In this document: in pieces, positions 50,216 through 59,089 of the stretch | Position numbering within the stretch: the stretch's first letter is position 1 | Layout: the number at the start of each line of letters is the position of its first letter | Assembly: GCA_964406375.1 (NCBI GenBank) | Contig: CAYORM010000001.1 | Location: 62,001 to 126,000 of the forward strand | DNA: 64,000 nucleotides | Direction: 5' to 3' | Source of the DNA: CAYORM01 sp964406375 | GTDB lineage: Bacteria > Pseudomonadota > Alphaproteobacteria > DSM-16000 > Inquilinaceae | Position numbers and translations under genes: made by a program | Notes under the pieces: generated by a model | Seen by the model: the letters and a program-made list of their open reading frames with translations, nothing else | Database searches by the model: none | What the model was told of the DNA's origin: nothing

Positions 50216-51760
50216 ATGGCAATGAGCTCCGGATCCCGGGTCGAAGCGGGCTCGCCGCGTCTCGTGATGTCCGGCATCGGCAAGGCCTTCGGCGGCGTGC
50301 CGGTGCTAAGCGAGGTGAACCTCACCGCTGCCCGCGGCGAGGTGATCGGGCTGCTCGGCTCCAACGGCGCCGGAAAATCGACGCTGATCAAGATCCTCTC
50401 GGGCGTCTATCGCGCCGATGCCGGACGGATCGAGATCGATGGCGAGGCGGTCGCGATCTCCGGCCCGCGTGACGCGATCGCCCACGGGGTGGGTCTCTTG
50501 CCGCAGGAGCTGTCGGTACATCCCGATCTGACGGTGGCGGAGAACATCTTCATCGGCCATCTGCCGATGACGAGCCGGCTCGGGCTGCCGGTCGTCGACC
50601 GCCCCCGGATGCGGGCGGAGGCGGGCGCACAGCTCGACCAGCTCGGCTTCGGCCATATCGCCGTCGACCGGCTGATGAAGACGCTGGCCGTTCCCGAAAA
50701 GCGCATCGTCGAGATCGCCCGTGCCATCGCCGCACGCGCCAAGATCCTCATCATGGACGAACCGACGGCGGCGCTGACCGAAACGGAGGCGGCGTCACTG
50801 TTCGCCGTGCTGCGCCGGCTGAAGGCACAGGGTGTCACCGTCATCTACATCTCGCATTATCTCGACGAGGTATTCGAGATCTGCGACCGCATCGTCGTGC
50901 TGCGCGACGGGCGCAATGCCGGCGAGTTCGACACCGCCGAGGCGACGCATGACGAGGTGCTCGCGGCGATGCTCGGCGGTTCGGTCGATCGTCTCTATCC
51001 CGATCACGGGCGGGGCGGCGGCGAACCATTGCTGCGGGTCGAGGGGCTGTCGCTGCCGCCGCATCTGGAAGATGTCTCCTTCGAGGTCGCGGCGGGCGAG
51101 ATCTTCGGCGTCTTCGGCCTGATCGGCTCAGGCGTCGGCCATCTCGGCCGCAGCCTCTACGGCGCCGAAGGCGAGCCGCGCGACGGCCGCATCACGTTGT
51201 TCGGGCGATCCTACCGACCATCCTCGCCCCAGGCCGGCAAGGAGGCGGGGATCGGCTTCGTCGCCGCCGAGCGTAAGGCCGAGGGCATCATCGCCGAACT
51301 GACGGTGCGCGAGAACGTGACGCTGCCCTTCCTCGATCGCTATCTCGGCGGACTCGCCCTGTCGCAAGGGCGCGAGAGAGAGCGGACGCAGCATTGGATC
51401 GAGGCCTTCGGTATCCGTACCCGCGGCCCCGAGCAGCGCATCCGCTTTTTGTCCGGCGGCAACCAGCAGAAGGTCTGCATCGTCCGCTGGCTGGACGAGG
51501 CGGTGCGGCTTCTCATCCTCGAGGAGCCGACGCGCGGCGTCGATGTCGGCGCCCGCAAGGAGATTTACGCCAAGCTGCGCGAACTGGCCGATGGCGGCCT
51601 GGGCATCCTCATCCTGTCTTCGGACATGGAGGAGGTTGCTGGGCTCGCCGATCGGTCGCTGGTGCTCGACCGCGGTCGGGTCGCGGGCGGCTTCGACCGC
51701 CCGACCACCGCGAGCGCACTGATGCGCCTGGCTTCGGGTGCGGCCGAGACAGCCGCGTGA
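50216..51760 (+). CDS. Ribose-type ABC transporter ATPase, two-domain (RbsA family)
   Basis: A 514-residue protein with two ATPase domains. Domain 1 has Walker A GSNGAGKSTLIK and Walker B ILIMDEPTAAL, but its signature is altered to LAVPEKR. Domain 2 has an intact signature LSGGNQQK and LILEEPTRGVDVGA, while its P-loop is degenerate (GLIGSGVGHLG), the usual state for this class. So the two domains complement each other. It should energise the permease encoded directly downstream. Confidence 0.93.
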   Translation: MAMSSGSRVEAGSPRLVMSGIGKAFGGVPVLSEVNLTAARGEVIGLLGSNGAGKSTLIKILSGVYRADAGRIEIDGEAVAISGPRDAIAHGVGLLPQELSVHPDLTVAENIFIGHLPMTSRLGLPVVDRPRMRAEAGAQLDQLGFGHIAVDRLMKTLAVPEKRIVEIARAIAARAKILIMDEPTAALTETEAASLFAVLRRLKAQGVTVIYISHYLDEVFEICDRIVVLRDGRNAGEFDTAEATHDEVLAAMLGGSVDRLYPDHGRGGGEPLLRVEGLSLPPHLEDVSFEVAAGEIFGVFGLIGSGVGHLGRSLYGAEGEPRDGRITLFGRSYRPSSPQAGKEAGIGFVAAERKAEGIIAELTVRENVTLPFLDRYLGGLALSQGRERERTQHWIEAFGIRTRGPEQRIRFLSGGNQQKVCIVRWLDEAVRLLILEEPTRGVDVGARKEIYAKLRELADGGLGILILSSDMEEVAGLADRSLVLDRGRVAGGFDRPTTASALMRLASGAAETAA

Positions 51761-51785
51761 ACGGAACATTCGGGAGTTGGGCGCG

Positions 51786-52784
51786 ATGAGCGGCGCTTCG
51801 GTCGGACGGCGTGACGCAGCAGGCGGGCAGGGGGCCTTCATCCGTCTCCTGGCCAAGCCCTGGGCGGGGGTGGGTATCCTTCTCGCCTTCTACATCGCGC
51901 TGCTCGTCCTGTTCTCGATCCTGTCGCCCTGGTTCCTGTCGTTCAACAACATGATGAGCGTCGGGACAAACATGGCCTTCATCGGCCTGATGGCGGCGCT
52001 CGGCACGCCGCTGATCATCGCGGGCGGCCTCGATCTCTCGGTCGCTGCGGTGGCAGGGCTGGTGGGCGTCGTCGTCGCGCTGCTGACGGATGCCGGGCTG
52101 AACATTTGGGTGTCGGTGCCGATCGCCGTCATCGTCGGGGCACTGGTGGGCCTCGCCAACGGATTGCTGGCGACCGGCCTCCGGATGAATCCGCTGATCG
52201 TAACCCTCGGCATGATGAGCATCGTCTCCGGTATCGCCCTGGTGATGACTGGCGGGCTGACGCGGCCGCTCTTCTATCCGTCCTTCAACTGGCTCGGTTC
52301 CGGCCGGATCGGCGGTGTGCCGGTGCCGCTGATCCTGATGCTGCTGGTCTTCGCCGTGCTGTGGTGGGAGCTGCGCTACACCCGCTTCGGACGCTGGGTC
52401 TACGCCTCGGGCGGCAATCCTGAGGCGAGCCGGCTGATCGGCGTACCGGTCGCGCGCACCCAGATCATCCTCTATGTCCTCTCCGGCCTCAGCGGCGCGG
52501 CAGCCGGCGTGGTGCTGGCGGCGATGCTGGGCGCGGCCGCGCCCAACGCCGCAGGACAGCACCTCCTGACGGTGATCGCCGCCATCATCCTCGGTGGCAC
52601 GAGCCTCTTCGGCGGGCGTGGCAGCGTCTGGGGCACGCTGCTCGCGGTGCTGATCCTCGGCACGCTCAACAACGGTCTGACGCTGCTCGACGTCTCCTCC
52701 TTCTGGCAGGATGTGACGCGCGGCGTGGTGCTGCTGCTGGCAGTGGCGCTCGACCTCATCCGAACGCGGGCACTCGGCGAGTGA
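51786..52784 (+). CDS. Ribose-type ABC transporter permease (RbsC family)
   Basis: A 332-residue polytopic protein with about nine helices. CUT2 hallmarks are LIIAGGLDLSVAAVAGL and GGNPEASRLIGVPVARTQI. Start ATG 51786 follows the ATPase by 25 bp. It should serve both paralogous binding proteins in this locus. Its stop region overlaps or touches the start of the GntR gene, so regulator synthesis is coupled to transporter synthesis. Confidence 0.93.
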   Translation: MSGASVGRRDAAGGQGAFIRLLAKPWAGVGILLAFYIALLVLFSILSPWFLSFNNMMSVGTNMAFIGLMAALGTPLIIAGGLDLSVAAVAGLVGVVVALLTDAGLNIWVSVPIAVIVGALVGLANGLLATGLRMNPLIVTLGMMSIVSGIALVMTGGLTRPLFYPSFNWLGSGRIGGVPVPLILMLLVFAVLWWELRYTRFGRWVYASGGNPEASRLIGVPVARTQIILYVLSGLSGAAAGVVLAAMLGAAAPNAAGQHLLTVIAAIILGGTSLFGGRGSVWGTLLAVLILGTLNNGLTLLDVSSFWQDVTRGVVLLLAVALDLIRTRALGE

Positions 52785-52786
52785 CG

Positions 52787-53566
52787 ATGGTCGCGACCCC
52801 AGCATCGCCCTTCGAGCCGATCGAGCGCGAGAGCGTCGCCGAGAAGGTCGCACAGCGGATCCTGACGATGATCCGTACCGGATCGCTCAAACCGGGCGAC
52901 CAGCTGCCACCGGAGCGTGAGCTCGCGGTCGCGATGCAGGTCAGCCGGCCGAGCGTGCGTGAGGCGCTGCGTGGACTCTCGATCCTCGGCGTGGTGCGCA
53001 TCCGCCAGGGCGGCGGGGCGTTCATCTCCTCGCTCGACGCCGCGGCCCTGCTCGAGCCGCTGAGCTTCTACATGGAGCTCGACAGCTACAATGTCGACGC
53101 GCTCTACGACGCCCGCATCCTGATCGAGACCGGCGTCGCCCGACGCGCCGCGATGCGCATGGCGCCCGAAGCGGTCGAGCGGCTACGCCAGATGCTGCCG
53201 GCGCAGGAGCGGCTGACCGGAGACGCGGTCGGCTTCCGCGTCTCCGACCAAGAGTTCCACACCATCATCTGGCAGGGGGCGGACAACCCGTTCCTGCACC
53301 GGGTGGCAGCCGGGCTCTATGTCCTGGGGATGGAATACCGCCGCATCGCCTCGGAGACGCCGGGTGTGCTGGCGCAGAGCTATCTCGACCATTTGGCGAT
53401 CGTCGAGGCGCTAGCCTCGCGCGACCCCGATGCCACGGCGACCGCGATGCGGACGCACATGGAGAATGTCCACCAAACGACACTGCAGGCCATGAACCGG
53501 GAGGCTCCGGACCAAGCGCCGTCGAGCCGGAACGCCTCCGGTCACCTGGAAGGAGAAGACAGGTGA
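52787..53566 (+). CDS. GntR-family (FadR subfamily) transcriptional regulator
   Basis: A regulator of about 259 residues. The winged helix (KPGDQLPPERELAVAMQVSRPSVREALRGLSILG) is followed by an FCD domain; SDQEFHTIIWQGADNPFL and SYLDHLAIVEALASRD hold conserved Asp/His metal residues. Start is ATG 52787, or GTG 52781 overlapping the permease stop. It sits inside the operon it probably controls, through the AACTGGT sites at 48907-48930. Many FadR-type proteins sense sugar acids such as uronates or aldonates. Confidence 0.92.
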   Translation: MVATPASPFEPIERESVAEKVAQRILTMIRTGSLKPGDQLPPERELAVAMQVSRPSVREALRGLSILGVVRIRQGGGAFISSLDAAALLEPLSFYMELDSYNVDALYDARILIETGVARRAAMRMAPEAVERLRQMLPAQERLTGDAVGFRVSDQEFHTIIWQGADNPFLHRVAAGLYVLGMEYRRIASETPGVLAQSYLDHLAIVEALASRDPDATATAMRTHMENVHQTTLQAMNREAPDQAPSSRNASGHLEGEDR

Positions 53567-54378
53567 AGCTCTCTTTGACCTCGTGGTCGCTGCGGGCCTG
53601 CACGCTCGCCGAGGCCGTCGCCATCGCCCGCGCCATCGGCGTCGAGGCCATCGATCTCGGCTATTTCTATGGTCCGGCGCTCGACAAGGCGCGACTGCTT
53701 GCCGAACCCGAGCGGGTGGGCGAGGCGGTGAGGGGGCTCGGCATCGAGATCCCGAGCTTCTATCACCTGTTCGGTACCACCCTCGCCGACCGCAACCTCG
53801 CCGATCCGACCACGCTGGAGGCGAACCGGCGGGACTTCGCCGCGGCGATGCGCTTCTGCCGCACGGCAGGGATCAAGACGGTCTTCGTGTTGCCGGGAGT
53901 GGTCAATCCGGGCCAGGGGCGTGGGGAGGCGCTGGCGCAGTCCGCCGAGGCTCTGCGGGCCCTGTTGCCGGTCGCGCAGGAGGCCGGTGTCGTGCTGACC
54001 ATCGAGCCGCACGTCCATTCCTTCCTAGAGAGTCCTGCCCTGGTGCTCGAGCTGCTCGACCGGGTGCCCGGGCTGAAGCTGACCCTCGACTACGCGCATT
54101 TCTGCTGTCTGGGCTGGCGGCAGGACGAGATCGACCCGCTCGCCGCCCATGCGGCACATGTCCATCTGCGCCAGGCACGGCCGGGCGCGCTGCAGGCCAA
54201 GACGCATGAGGGCACGCTGAACATGGAGGCGATGTTCGCGACACTGCGCGACGCCGGCTATGCCGGGCATCTCGCGCTCGAATATGTCCATCAGGACTAC
54301 ATGGCGACGCTCTATGACGATGTGCTGACCGAGACGATCGCCATGCGCGACCGGTTCCGCGCCTGGGCGCGCGCATGA
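53563..54378 (+). CDS. Sugar phosphate isomerase/epimerase family (xylose-isomerase-like TIM barrel)
   Basis: A 271-residue TIM-barrel protein. Metal and catalytic residues are visible: Glu in LTIEPHVHSF, Asp and His in LTLDYAHFCC, His in AHVHLRQARPG and Glu in LALEYVHQDY. Relatives epimerise or isomerise ketoses, inosose or hydroxypyruvate. Start GTG 53563 shares GTGA with the regulator stop and has AAGGAGAAG upstream. It may isomerise a sugar in the rhamnose-type route. Confidence 0.88.
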   Translation: MKLSLTSWSLRACTLAEAVAIARAIGVEAIDLGYFYGPALDKARLLAEPERVGEAVRGLGIEIPSFYHLFGTTLADRNLADPTTLEANRRDFAAAMRFCRTAGIKTVFVLPGVVNPGQGRGEALAQSAEALRALLPVAQEAGVVLTIEPHVHSFLESPALVLELLDRVPGLKLTLDYAHFCCLGWRQDEIDPLAAHAAHVHLRQARPGALQAKTHEGTLNMEAMFATLRDAGYAGHLALEYVHQDYMATLYDDVLTETIAMRDRFRAWARA

Positions 54379-55187
54379 ATGCGGATCGCAGGGTCGCGCT
54401 GGTCACTGGCGCCGCGTCGGGCATCGGGCGCGCGATCGCGGGACGGCTGGCCCGCGACGGCTGGCATATCCTGGTGGCGGATCGCGACGCGGCGACGGGG
54501 GAGGCCGCGGCGGCCGAGATCGGCGGCCGGTTTCTGTCGGTCGACATCGCCAGTTCCGCCTCGGTCGATGCCGGCATCGCCGAGGCCGTCGCCTGCTGCG
54601 GCCGGCTGGACGCGGTCGTGAACAATGCCGGTGTGCACATGCAGCGCCTCGTCGTCGAGACGACCGACGAGGAGTGGGACCGGATCATGTCGGTCAACCT
54701 CGACGGCACCTTCTTCATGTGCCGGGCCGCCGCTCGGGCGATGATGGCCGCCGATCGCGGTGGCCGGATCGTCAACATCGTCACCAAGCTCGGCTTCGGC
54801 AATCCGTACTCCTCGGCCTATATCGCCTCGAAGAGCGCGGTGTATGCGCTGACCCAGACGCTCGCCGTCGAACTGGCGGCCTGGGGCATCACGGTCAACG
54901 CGGTGGCGCCGGGCCATGTCGGGCCGGGCACCGGCATGGAAGCCGCTTTCCGCGCCAAGGCCGAAAAGCTTGGCCTCGGCTGGGAGGCGTTCGAGCGGCA
55001 GGTGCTGCGGACGATCCCGCTCGGCCGCTGGTGCCGGCCGGCCGACGTCGCCGGTGCCGTCGCCTATCTTCTCGGCAAGGAGGCGTCCTTCGTGACGGGC
55101 GAGGTGCTGAACGTGACCGGCGGTTTCGCGGGCTACGCCTTTGCGCCGGAAAGGACGGCGGCGGCAGGCGGGGGAGGGCAGGGCTGA
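54375..55187 (+). CDS. SDR-family oxidoreductase with Thr in place of catalytic Ser
   Basis: A 270-residue short-chain dehydrogenase. TGAASGIG is at residues 11-18 and VNNAG near 82-86. The catalytic Tyr149 and Lys153 (YIASK) are present, but the usual Ser motif reads IVNIVTKLG, with Thr137 aligned to the catalytic Ser. The ATG overlaps the previous stop by 4 bases. In this locus it is a candidate L-rhamnose (or other deoxysugar) 1-dehydrogenase producing a lactone. The other SDR at 56310 is an alternative. Confidence 0.88.
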   Translation: MNADRRVALVTGAASGIGRAIAGRLARDGWHILVADRDAATGEAAAAEIGGRFLSVDIASSASVDAGIAEAVACCGRLDAVVNNAGVHMQRLVVETTDEEWDRIMSVNLDGTFFMCRAAARAMMAADRGGRIVNIVTKLGFGNPYSSAYIASKSAVYALTQTLAVELAAWGITVNAVAPGHVGPGTGMEAAFRAKAEKLGLGWEAFERQVLRTIPLGRWCRPADVAGAVAYLLGKEASFVTGEVLNVTGGFAGYAFAPERTAAAGGGGQG

Positions 55188-55999
55188 TGCGCGGGACGAC
55201 CGATCGGCCGCAACGACCGACGCTGGATGACATCCGCTCGGGCGGGTTCTCCACCCCCTGGGATGCGCCGATGTCACCGGCCTTCCCGTTCCAGTTCCGC
55301 AATGTCGAGGTGCTGACCGCCGTCTGGCGCACCGATCCTGCGGCCGTCGAGCGGCTGCTACCGCCACCGCTCGAGCCGGTCTCGGATGTGGTGATGGCCC
55401 ATATCTACCGGATGAACGATGTCGACTGGCTGGGCGGCTATTTCGAGTCGAACATCATGGTGGGCGCGCGACTGCCCGGCACCGACATCGTCGGCGGCTA
55501 CTCGCCCTATCTGTTCCTCGACCAGCCGATCGGCATCGCCCAGGGGCGCGAGGTGCATGGCCAGCCGAAGAAATATGGCGAGCCGCTGCTCGAACGCCGC
55601 GAGGACACGATCATCGCGCAGATCCGCCGCACCGGCATCGAGGTGCTGACGGCAACCATGGCCTACAAGCACCGCCGCGGCGATCTCTCGGTCCTGCGGC
55701 GCCATTTCGATTTCGCTGTCAATCTGAACCTGAAGGCGATCGACCATATCGACGGCACGCCGGCGATCCGCCAGATCACCGCGCGGCGCCTTGCCGAGGT
55801 GACCGTGCATGAGAGCTGGCACGGCGCCTGCACGGTCGAGCTTCGCCCGCACATCCAGGCCCCGATCTGGCGCCTGCCGGTCGTCGAGGCGATCGAGGGG
55901 CTCCACTGGCGGGCCGATTTCACGCTGGTGCCCGGGACGATCCTCCATGACTACCTCGCCCCCGAAGGGCGCCCGCCACAGCGAGGAGATGCAGCATGA
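55187..55999 (+). CDS. Acetoacetate-decarboxylase-superfamily protein
   Basis: A 270-residue protein of the acetoacetate decarboxylase fold. The Schiff-base lysine pair is present as Lys128-Lys129 in REVHGQPKKYGEP, with Glu122 nearby, matching the adjacent lysines of the clostridial enzyme. Superfamily members may decarboxylate, hydrate or do aldol chemistry. It starts within a TGATG junction and is cotranscribed with rhaM and rhmD. No dedicated 2-keto-3-deoxyrhamnonate aldolase is seen, so this Lys enzyme may act on a keto-deoxy acid. That last step is inference. Confidence 0.85.
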   Translation: MRGTTDRPQRPTLDDIRSGGFSTPWDAPMSPAFPFQFRNVEVLTAVWRTDPAAVERLLPPPLEPVSDVVMAHIYRMNDVDWLGGYFESNIMVGARLPGTDIVGGYSPYLFLDQPIGIAQGREVHGQPKKYGEPLLERREDTIIAQIRRTGIEVLTATMAYKHRRGDLSVLRRHFDFAVNLNLKAIDHIDGTPAIRQITARRLAEVTVHESWHGACTVELRPHIQAPIWRLPVVEAIEGLHWRADFTLVPGTILHDYLAPEGRPPQRGDAA

Positions 56000-56310
56000 G
56001 TCACTATGCCTGGGTTCTCGAGGTCCGGCCGGGCTATGAGGAGGAGTACAAGCGCCGCCATGACGAGATCTGGCCCGAGATGGTCGAGGCGCTGCGCGCG
56101 GCCGGCATCCGAAACTACAACATCTTCCGCCACGGGCTGACGCTGTTCGGCTATTTCGAGACCGACGACCTCGCGGCGACGCAGCGCGCGCTGGCGGAGA
56201 GCGAGGTGAACCGTCGCTGGGGCGAGTGGATGGCGCCGATCATGAAGGTCGAGACCGATCCGGCGACGAAATTCCCCTACCTTCTGCCCCTGCAGATGCA
56301 TCTGGATTGA
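55996..56310 (+). CDS. rhaM: L-rhamnose mutarotase
   Basis: A 104-residue protein, the standard length of RhaM/RhaU. Residues Tyr18 and His22 (EYKRRHDEIWPEM) match the E. coli catalytic positions, with Tyr41 in GIRNYNIFRHG and Trp75/Trp78 near the C-terminus (RRWGEWMAP). It interconverts anomers of L-rhamnose or a related 6-deoxysugar in the cytoplasm. ATGA overlap with the preceding gene. It strongly supports a deoxysugar substrate for this locus. Confidence 0.93.
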   Translation: MSHYAWVLEVRPGYEEEYKRRHDEIWPEMVEALRAAGIRNYNIFRHGLTLFGYFETDDLAATQRALAESEVNRRWGEWMAPIMKVETDPATKFPYLLPLQMHLD

Positions 56311-57077
56311 TGATGGCCGAGGCAAGACCGGTCGCGCTGGTTACCGGCGCCAATCGCGGCCTCGGCGAGGCGATCGCATCGGCGCTGGCTGCACGCGGCT
56401 TCCGGGTCGGCGTGCTCGGCCGCAATCTCGAGGCCTGCGCGGCGGTGGCCCGGCGGATCGCGGGGGCGGGGGGCGACGGCGCGCACGCCTTCGCCTGCGA
56501 CATGGCCGAGCCGTCCACCATCGATGCCGCGATCGCCGCCGCGCACAGGATGTGGGGGCGGATCGACGCGCTGGTGAACAATGCCGGTGTGGTGGCGCCG
56601 ATCGGTGCCTTCGACACGGTCGACCCCGATGGCTGGGCGCAGGTGATCGCGGTCAACCTCACCGGTCCCTATCGCGCGATCCGCGCGGCAATGCCGGCGC
56701 TGATCGAGGCACAGCCGGGGCGCATCGTCAACGTCTCCTCGGGCGCCGCGCAGCGACCGCTCGAGGGATGGAGCGCCTACTGCACCTCGAAGGCCGGGCT
56801 CGCCATGCTGACCCGCGCCGTCGACCTCGAGGCGCAGGACCGGGGCGTTCTGTGCTTCAGCATTGCGCCCGGCGTCGTCGACACCGGCATGCAGGCGGAA
56901 ATCCGCCAGTCGGGAATTAACCCGGTCAGCCGGCTGCCGCGCGAGAGCCTATCACCGGCGCATGAGCCCGCCATGGCGATCGCCTGGCTCGTCGAGCACG
57001 GGACGGCGGAGCTCGCTGGCCGGGAGCTCGATGTGCGCGATCCCGACCTGCGGCGGCGCTGCGGCCTTGCGGATTGA
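56310..57077 (+). CDS. SDR-family oxidoreductase
   Basis: A 255-residue classical short-chain dehydrogenase. TGANRGLG is near residues 13-20, VNNAG follows, the catalytic Ser is in NVSSGAA, and Tyr/Lys are in YCTSK. It begins at the rhaM stop with a double ATG (56310, 56313). Between rhaM and rhmD, it could oxidise L-rhamnose to its lactone, or oxidise 2-keto-3-deoxyrhamnonate at C4 in the diketo route. The sequence alone does not decide. Confidence 0.9.
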   Translation: MMAEARPVALVTGANRGLGEAIASALAARGFRVGVLGRNLEACAAVARRIAGAGGDGAHAFACDMAEPSTIDAAIAAAHRMWGRIDALVNNAGVVAPIGAFDTVDPDGWAQVIAVNLTGPYRAIRAAMPALIEAQPGRIVNVSSGAAQRPLEGWSAYCTSKAGLAMLTRAVDLEAQDRGVLCFSIAPGVVDTGMQAEIRQSGINPVSRLPRESLSPAHEPAMAIAWLVEHGTAELAGRELDVRDPDLRRRCGLAD

Positions 57078-57090
57078 AGGAGAACGACAG

Positions 57091-58269
57091 ATGGCGACGC
57101 CGACGATCCGCCAGCTCCGCGCCTTCGTGGTGCGCGGTGGCGGGGCCGACTATCACGATCAGGCCGAAGGGCACTGGATCGACGACCACGTCGCAACCCC
57201 GATGGCCAAATATCCGGCCTATCGCGGCAGCCGGAAGGCCTTCGGGCTGAACGTCCTCGGCACCCTCGTCGTCGAGGTCGAGGCGAGCGACGGCACGGTG
57301 GGCTTCGCGGTCACGACCGGCGGCGAGCCGGCCGCCTTCATCGTCGAGAAGCATCTCGCCCGCTTCGTCGAGGGGGCGCCGATCACCGATCTCGAGCGCA
57401 TCTGGGATCAGATGTACAACGCGACGCTCTTCTACGGGCGTAAGGGGCTGGTGCTGAACGCCATCAGCGGCGTCGACCTCGCCCTGTGGGATCTGCTCGG
57501 CCAGTGGCGGCAGGAGCCGGTCTATCAGCTCCTCGGCGGGCCGGTCCGCGACGAGCTCGTCTTCTACGCTACCGGCCCCCGACCGGATCTGGCCCGTGAG
57601 ATGGGCTTCATCGGCGGCAAGATGCCGCTGCGCCATTCGCCGGCCGAGGGCGAGGCGGGGCTGAAGGCCAATCTCGACCGTCTCGCCGGGATGCGGGACC
57701 GCGTCGGAGACAATTTCTGGCTGATGGTCGATTGCTGGATGAGCCTCGACCTCGATTACGCGACGCGGTTCGTGCATCGCGCGGCGGCCCATGGGCTGAA
57801 ATGGATCGAGGAGGCGCTGCCGCCGGATGATTACTGGGGCTATGCCGAGCTGCGCCGCCGCGCGCCGCCCGGTGTGCTGGTGACCACCGGCGAGCATGAG
57901 GCGACGCGCCACGGTTTCCGTCTTCTCGTCGACATGGGCTGCTGCGACATCATCCAGCCGGATGTCGGCTGGTGCGGTGGCATCACCGAGCTGCTCAAGA
58001 TCTCTGCCTATGCAGATGCCCACAGCGTCATGGTCGTGCCGCACGGATCGAGCGTCTACAGCTACCATTTCGTGGTGACGCGCCAGAACAGCCCGTTTTC
58101 GGAGTTCCTCATGATGGCGCCGCAGGCCGACCGCGTGGTGCCGATGTTCTCACCGCAGCTTCTCGACGAGCCGGTACCGGTCGGCGGCCGGCTGAAAGTG
58201 CCGGACCGGCCGGGCTTCGGCGTACGGCTCAATCCGGAGGTGGCACTGCATCGGCCCTATGAGCACTGA
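57091..58269 (+). CDS. rhmD: L-rhamnonate dehydratase
   Basis: A 392-residue enolase-superfamily enzyme very close to E. coli RhmD along its whole length. Shared features include YHDQAEGHWIDDHVATPM, ARPDLA-type RPDLAREMGFIGGKMP, WLMVDCWMSLD and VVPHGSSVYSYH. Catalytic and metal residues are His33, Asp214, Glu240, Glu268 and His318. It removes water from L-rhamnonate to give 2-keto-3-deoxy-L-rhamnonate; related sugar acids (L-lyxonate, L-mannonate) are possible. AAGGAGAA precedes ATG 57091. Last gene of the plus-strand operon. Confidence 0.95.
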   Translation: MATPTIRQLRAFVVRGGGADYHDQAEGHWIDDHVATPMAKYPAYRGSRKAFGLNVLGTLVVEVEASDGTVGFAVTTGGEPAAFIVEKHLARFVEGAPITDLERIWDQMYNATLFYGRKGLVLNAISGVDLALWDLLGQWRQEPVYQLLGGPVRDELVFYATGPRPDLAREMGFIGGKMPLRHSPAEGEAGLKANLDRLAGMRDRVGDNFWLMVDCWMSLDLDYATRFVHRAAAHGLKWIEEALPPDDYWGYAELRRRAPPGVLVTTGEHEATRHGFRLLVDMGCCDIIQPDVGWCGGITELLKISAYADAHSVMVVPHGSSVYSYHFVVTRQNSPFSEFLMMAPQADRVVPMFSPQLLDEPVPVGGRLKVPDRPGFGVRLNPEVALHRPYEH

Positions 58270-58290
58270 GAGCACCGGGGCGGACGGGCA

Positions 58291-58352
58291 GGGGACGGCC
58301 CCGTCCCCGGACCCACCCGGCCTTCCGGGCATCAGGGATGACCGCTGATGCC
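58291..58352 (+). terminator. Two hairpins downstream of rhmD
   Basis: GGGGACGG (58291-58298) and CCGTCCCC (58301-58308) can pair, giving about 7 bp around a short loop. GGCATCA (58328-58334) pairs with TGATGCC (58346-58352), 7 bp. The second is followed by ACGCTTTAAC, only a weak T-tract. They lie between the convergent ends of rhmD and the acetolactate decarboxylase gene, the place where a terminator is expected. Confidence 0.4.
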
Positions 58353-58381
58353 ACGCTTTAACACAGCGCCACACGCTGATC

Positions 58382-59089
58382 TTATCGTTCGACTTTCTGG
58401 ATATCGGATGCCAGATCCCGGGTGAAGGACGCCGTCATGAAGTCGAGCGTCATCGGCAGACCGAGATCGACCCGCGCGGCGTGCTGGATCCGGACATCGA
58501 TGTCGCGCGCATCCATGGCCAGCAGATGGCCACCGCGGCGCCGGTCGGCCGACAAGAAATGGAAATGGAAGCCTGGCACATGGACGGAGCCGAGGAAATC
58601 CGGCGTCCAGAAGCCGACGACGCTGCCCTCGATGTTCTCGAACTCGAAGATCGTCTGGGTCGAGATCGTCTCGGCGAGCGGCTTGTAGTTGTCCTGTCGC
58701 TGAACCGACCGCGCCCGGACATAGTCGAAGACACCCTCGATGCGAAACGAATAGAGGATGTTCGGCGACGGTACGAGCTCGACGAGCTGGTGCTCGAGCT
58801 CCGCCCAAGACCTTGACCCGGTGAGCCTTTCACCGACATCGCCCTCGAAGAACGTGACGATCGCGAACGGCGTGAGGACATCGTCCTCGACGATCGTCGC
58901 ATCGCCATCGGGACGCAGCCGATAGGCCGTTCCGTCGATCAGCACCAGCTCGCCATCGAGATCGTTGAAGGTGCCGAGCCCGAGATCGCCGTGGCGCTTC
59001 AGATCGGCGATCGTGGTGTCCTGGCGATAGAGGCCCTCGAGCAGCGCGTTGATCGGGGCGGAGATATAGACGGGCGGGCGGGTCGACAT
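58382..59089 (-). CDS. budA: Alpha-acetolactate decarboxylase
   Basis: A 235-residue enzyme converting acetolactate to acetoin. The zinc ligands are His175, His177 and His188 (PGFHFHFLSADRRRGGH), with exactly the 2- and 11-residue spacing of the Brevibacillus enzyme. GTFNDLDGELVLIDG supplies the conserved Glu47, and VGFWTPDFLGSVHVPG is typical. No signal peptide. It is alone here; the acetolactate-synthase-like gene is 22 kb away. It may make acetoin for pH balance or to drain excess pyruvate from sugar catabolism. Confidence 0.92.
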   Translation of the reverse strand: MSTRPPVYISAPINALLEGLYRQDTTIADLKRHGDLGLGTFNDLDGELVLIDGTAYRLRPDGDATIVEDDVLTPFAIVTFFEGDVGERLTGSRSWAELEHQLVELVPSPNILYSFRIEGVFDYVRARSVQRQDNYKPLAETISTQTIFEFENIEGSVVGFWTPDFLGSVHVPGFHFHFLSADRRRGGHLLAMDARDIDVRIQHAARVDLGLPMTLDFMTASFTRDLASDIQKVER

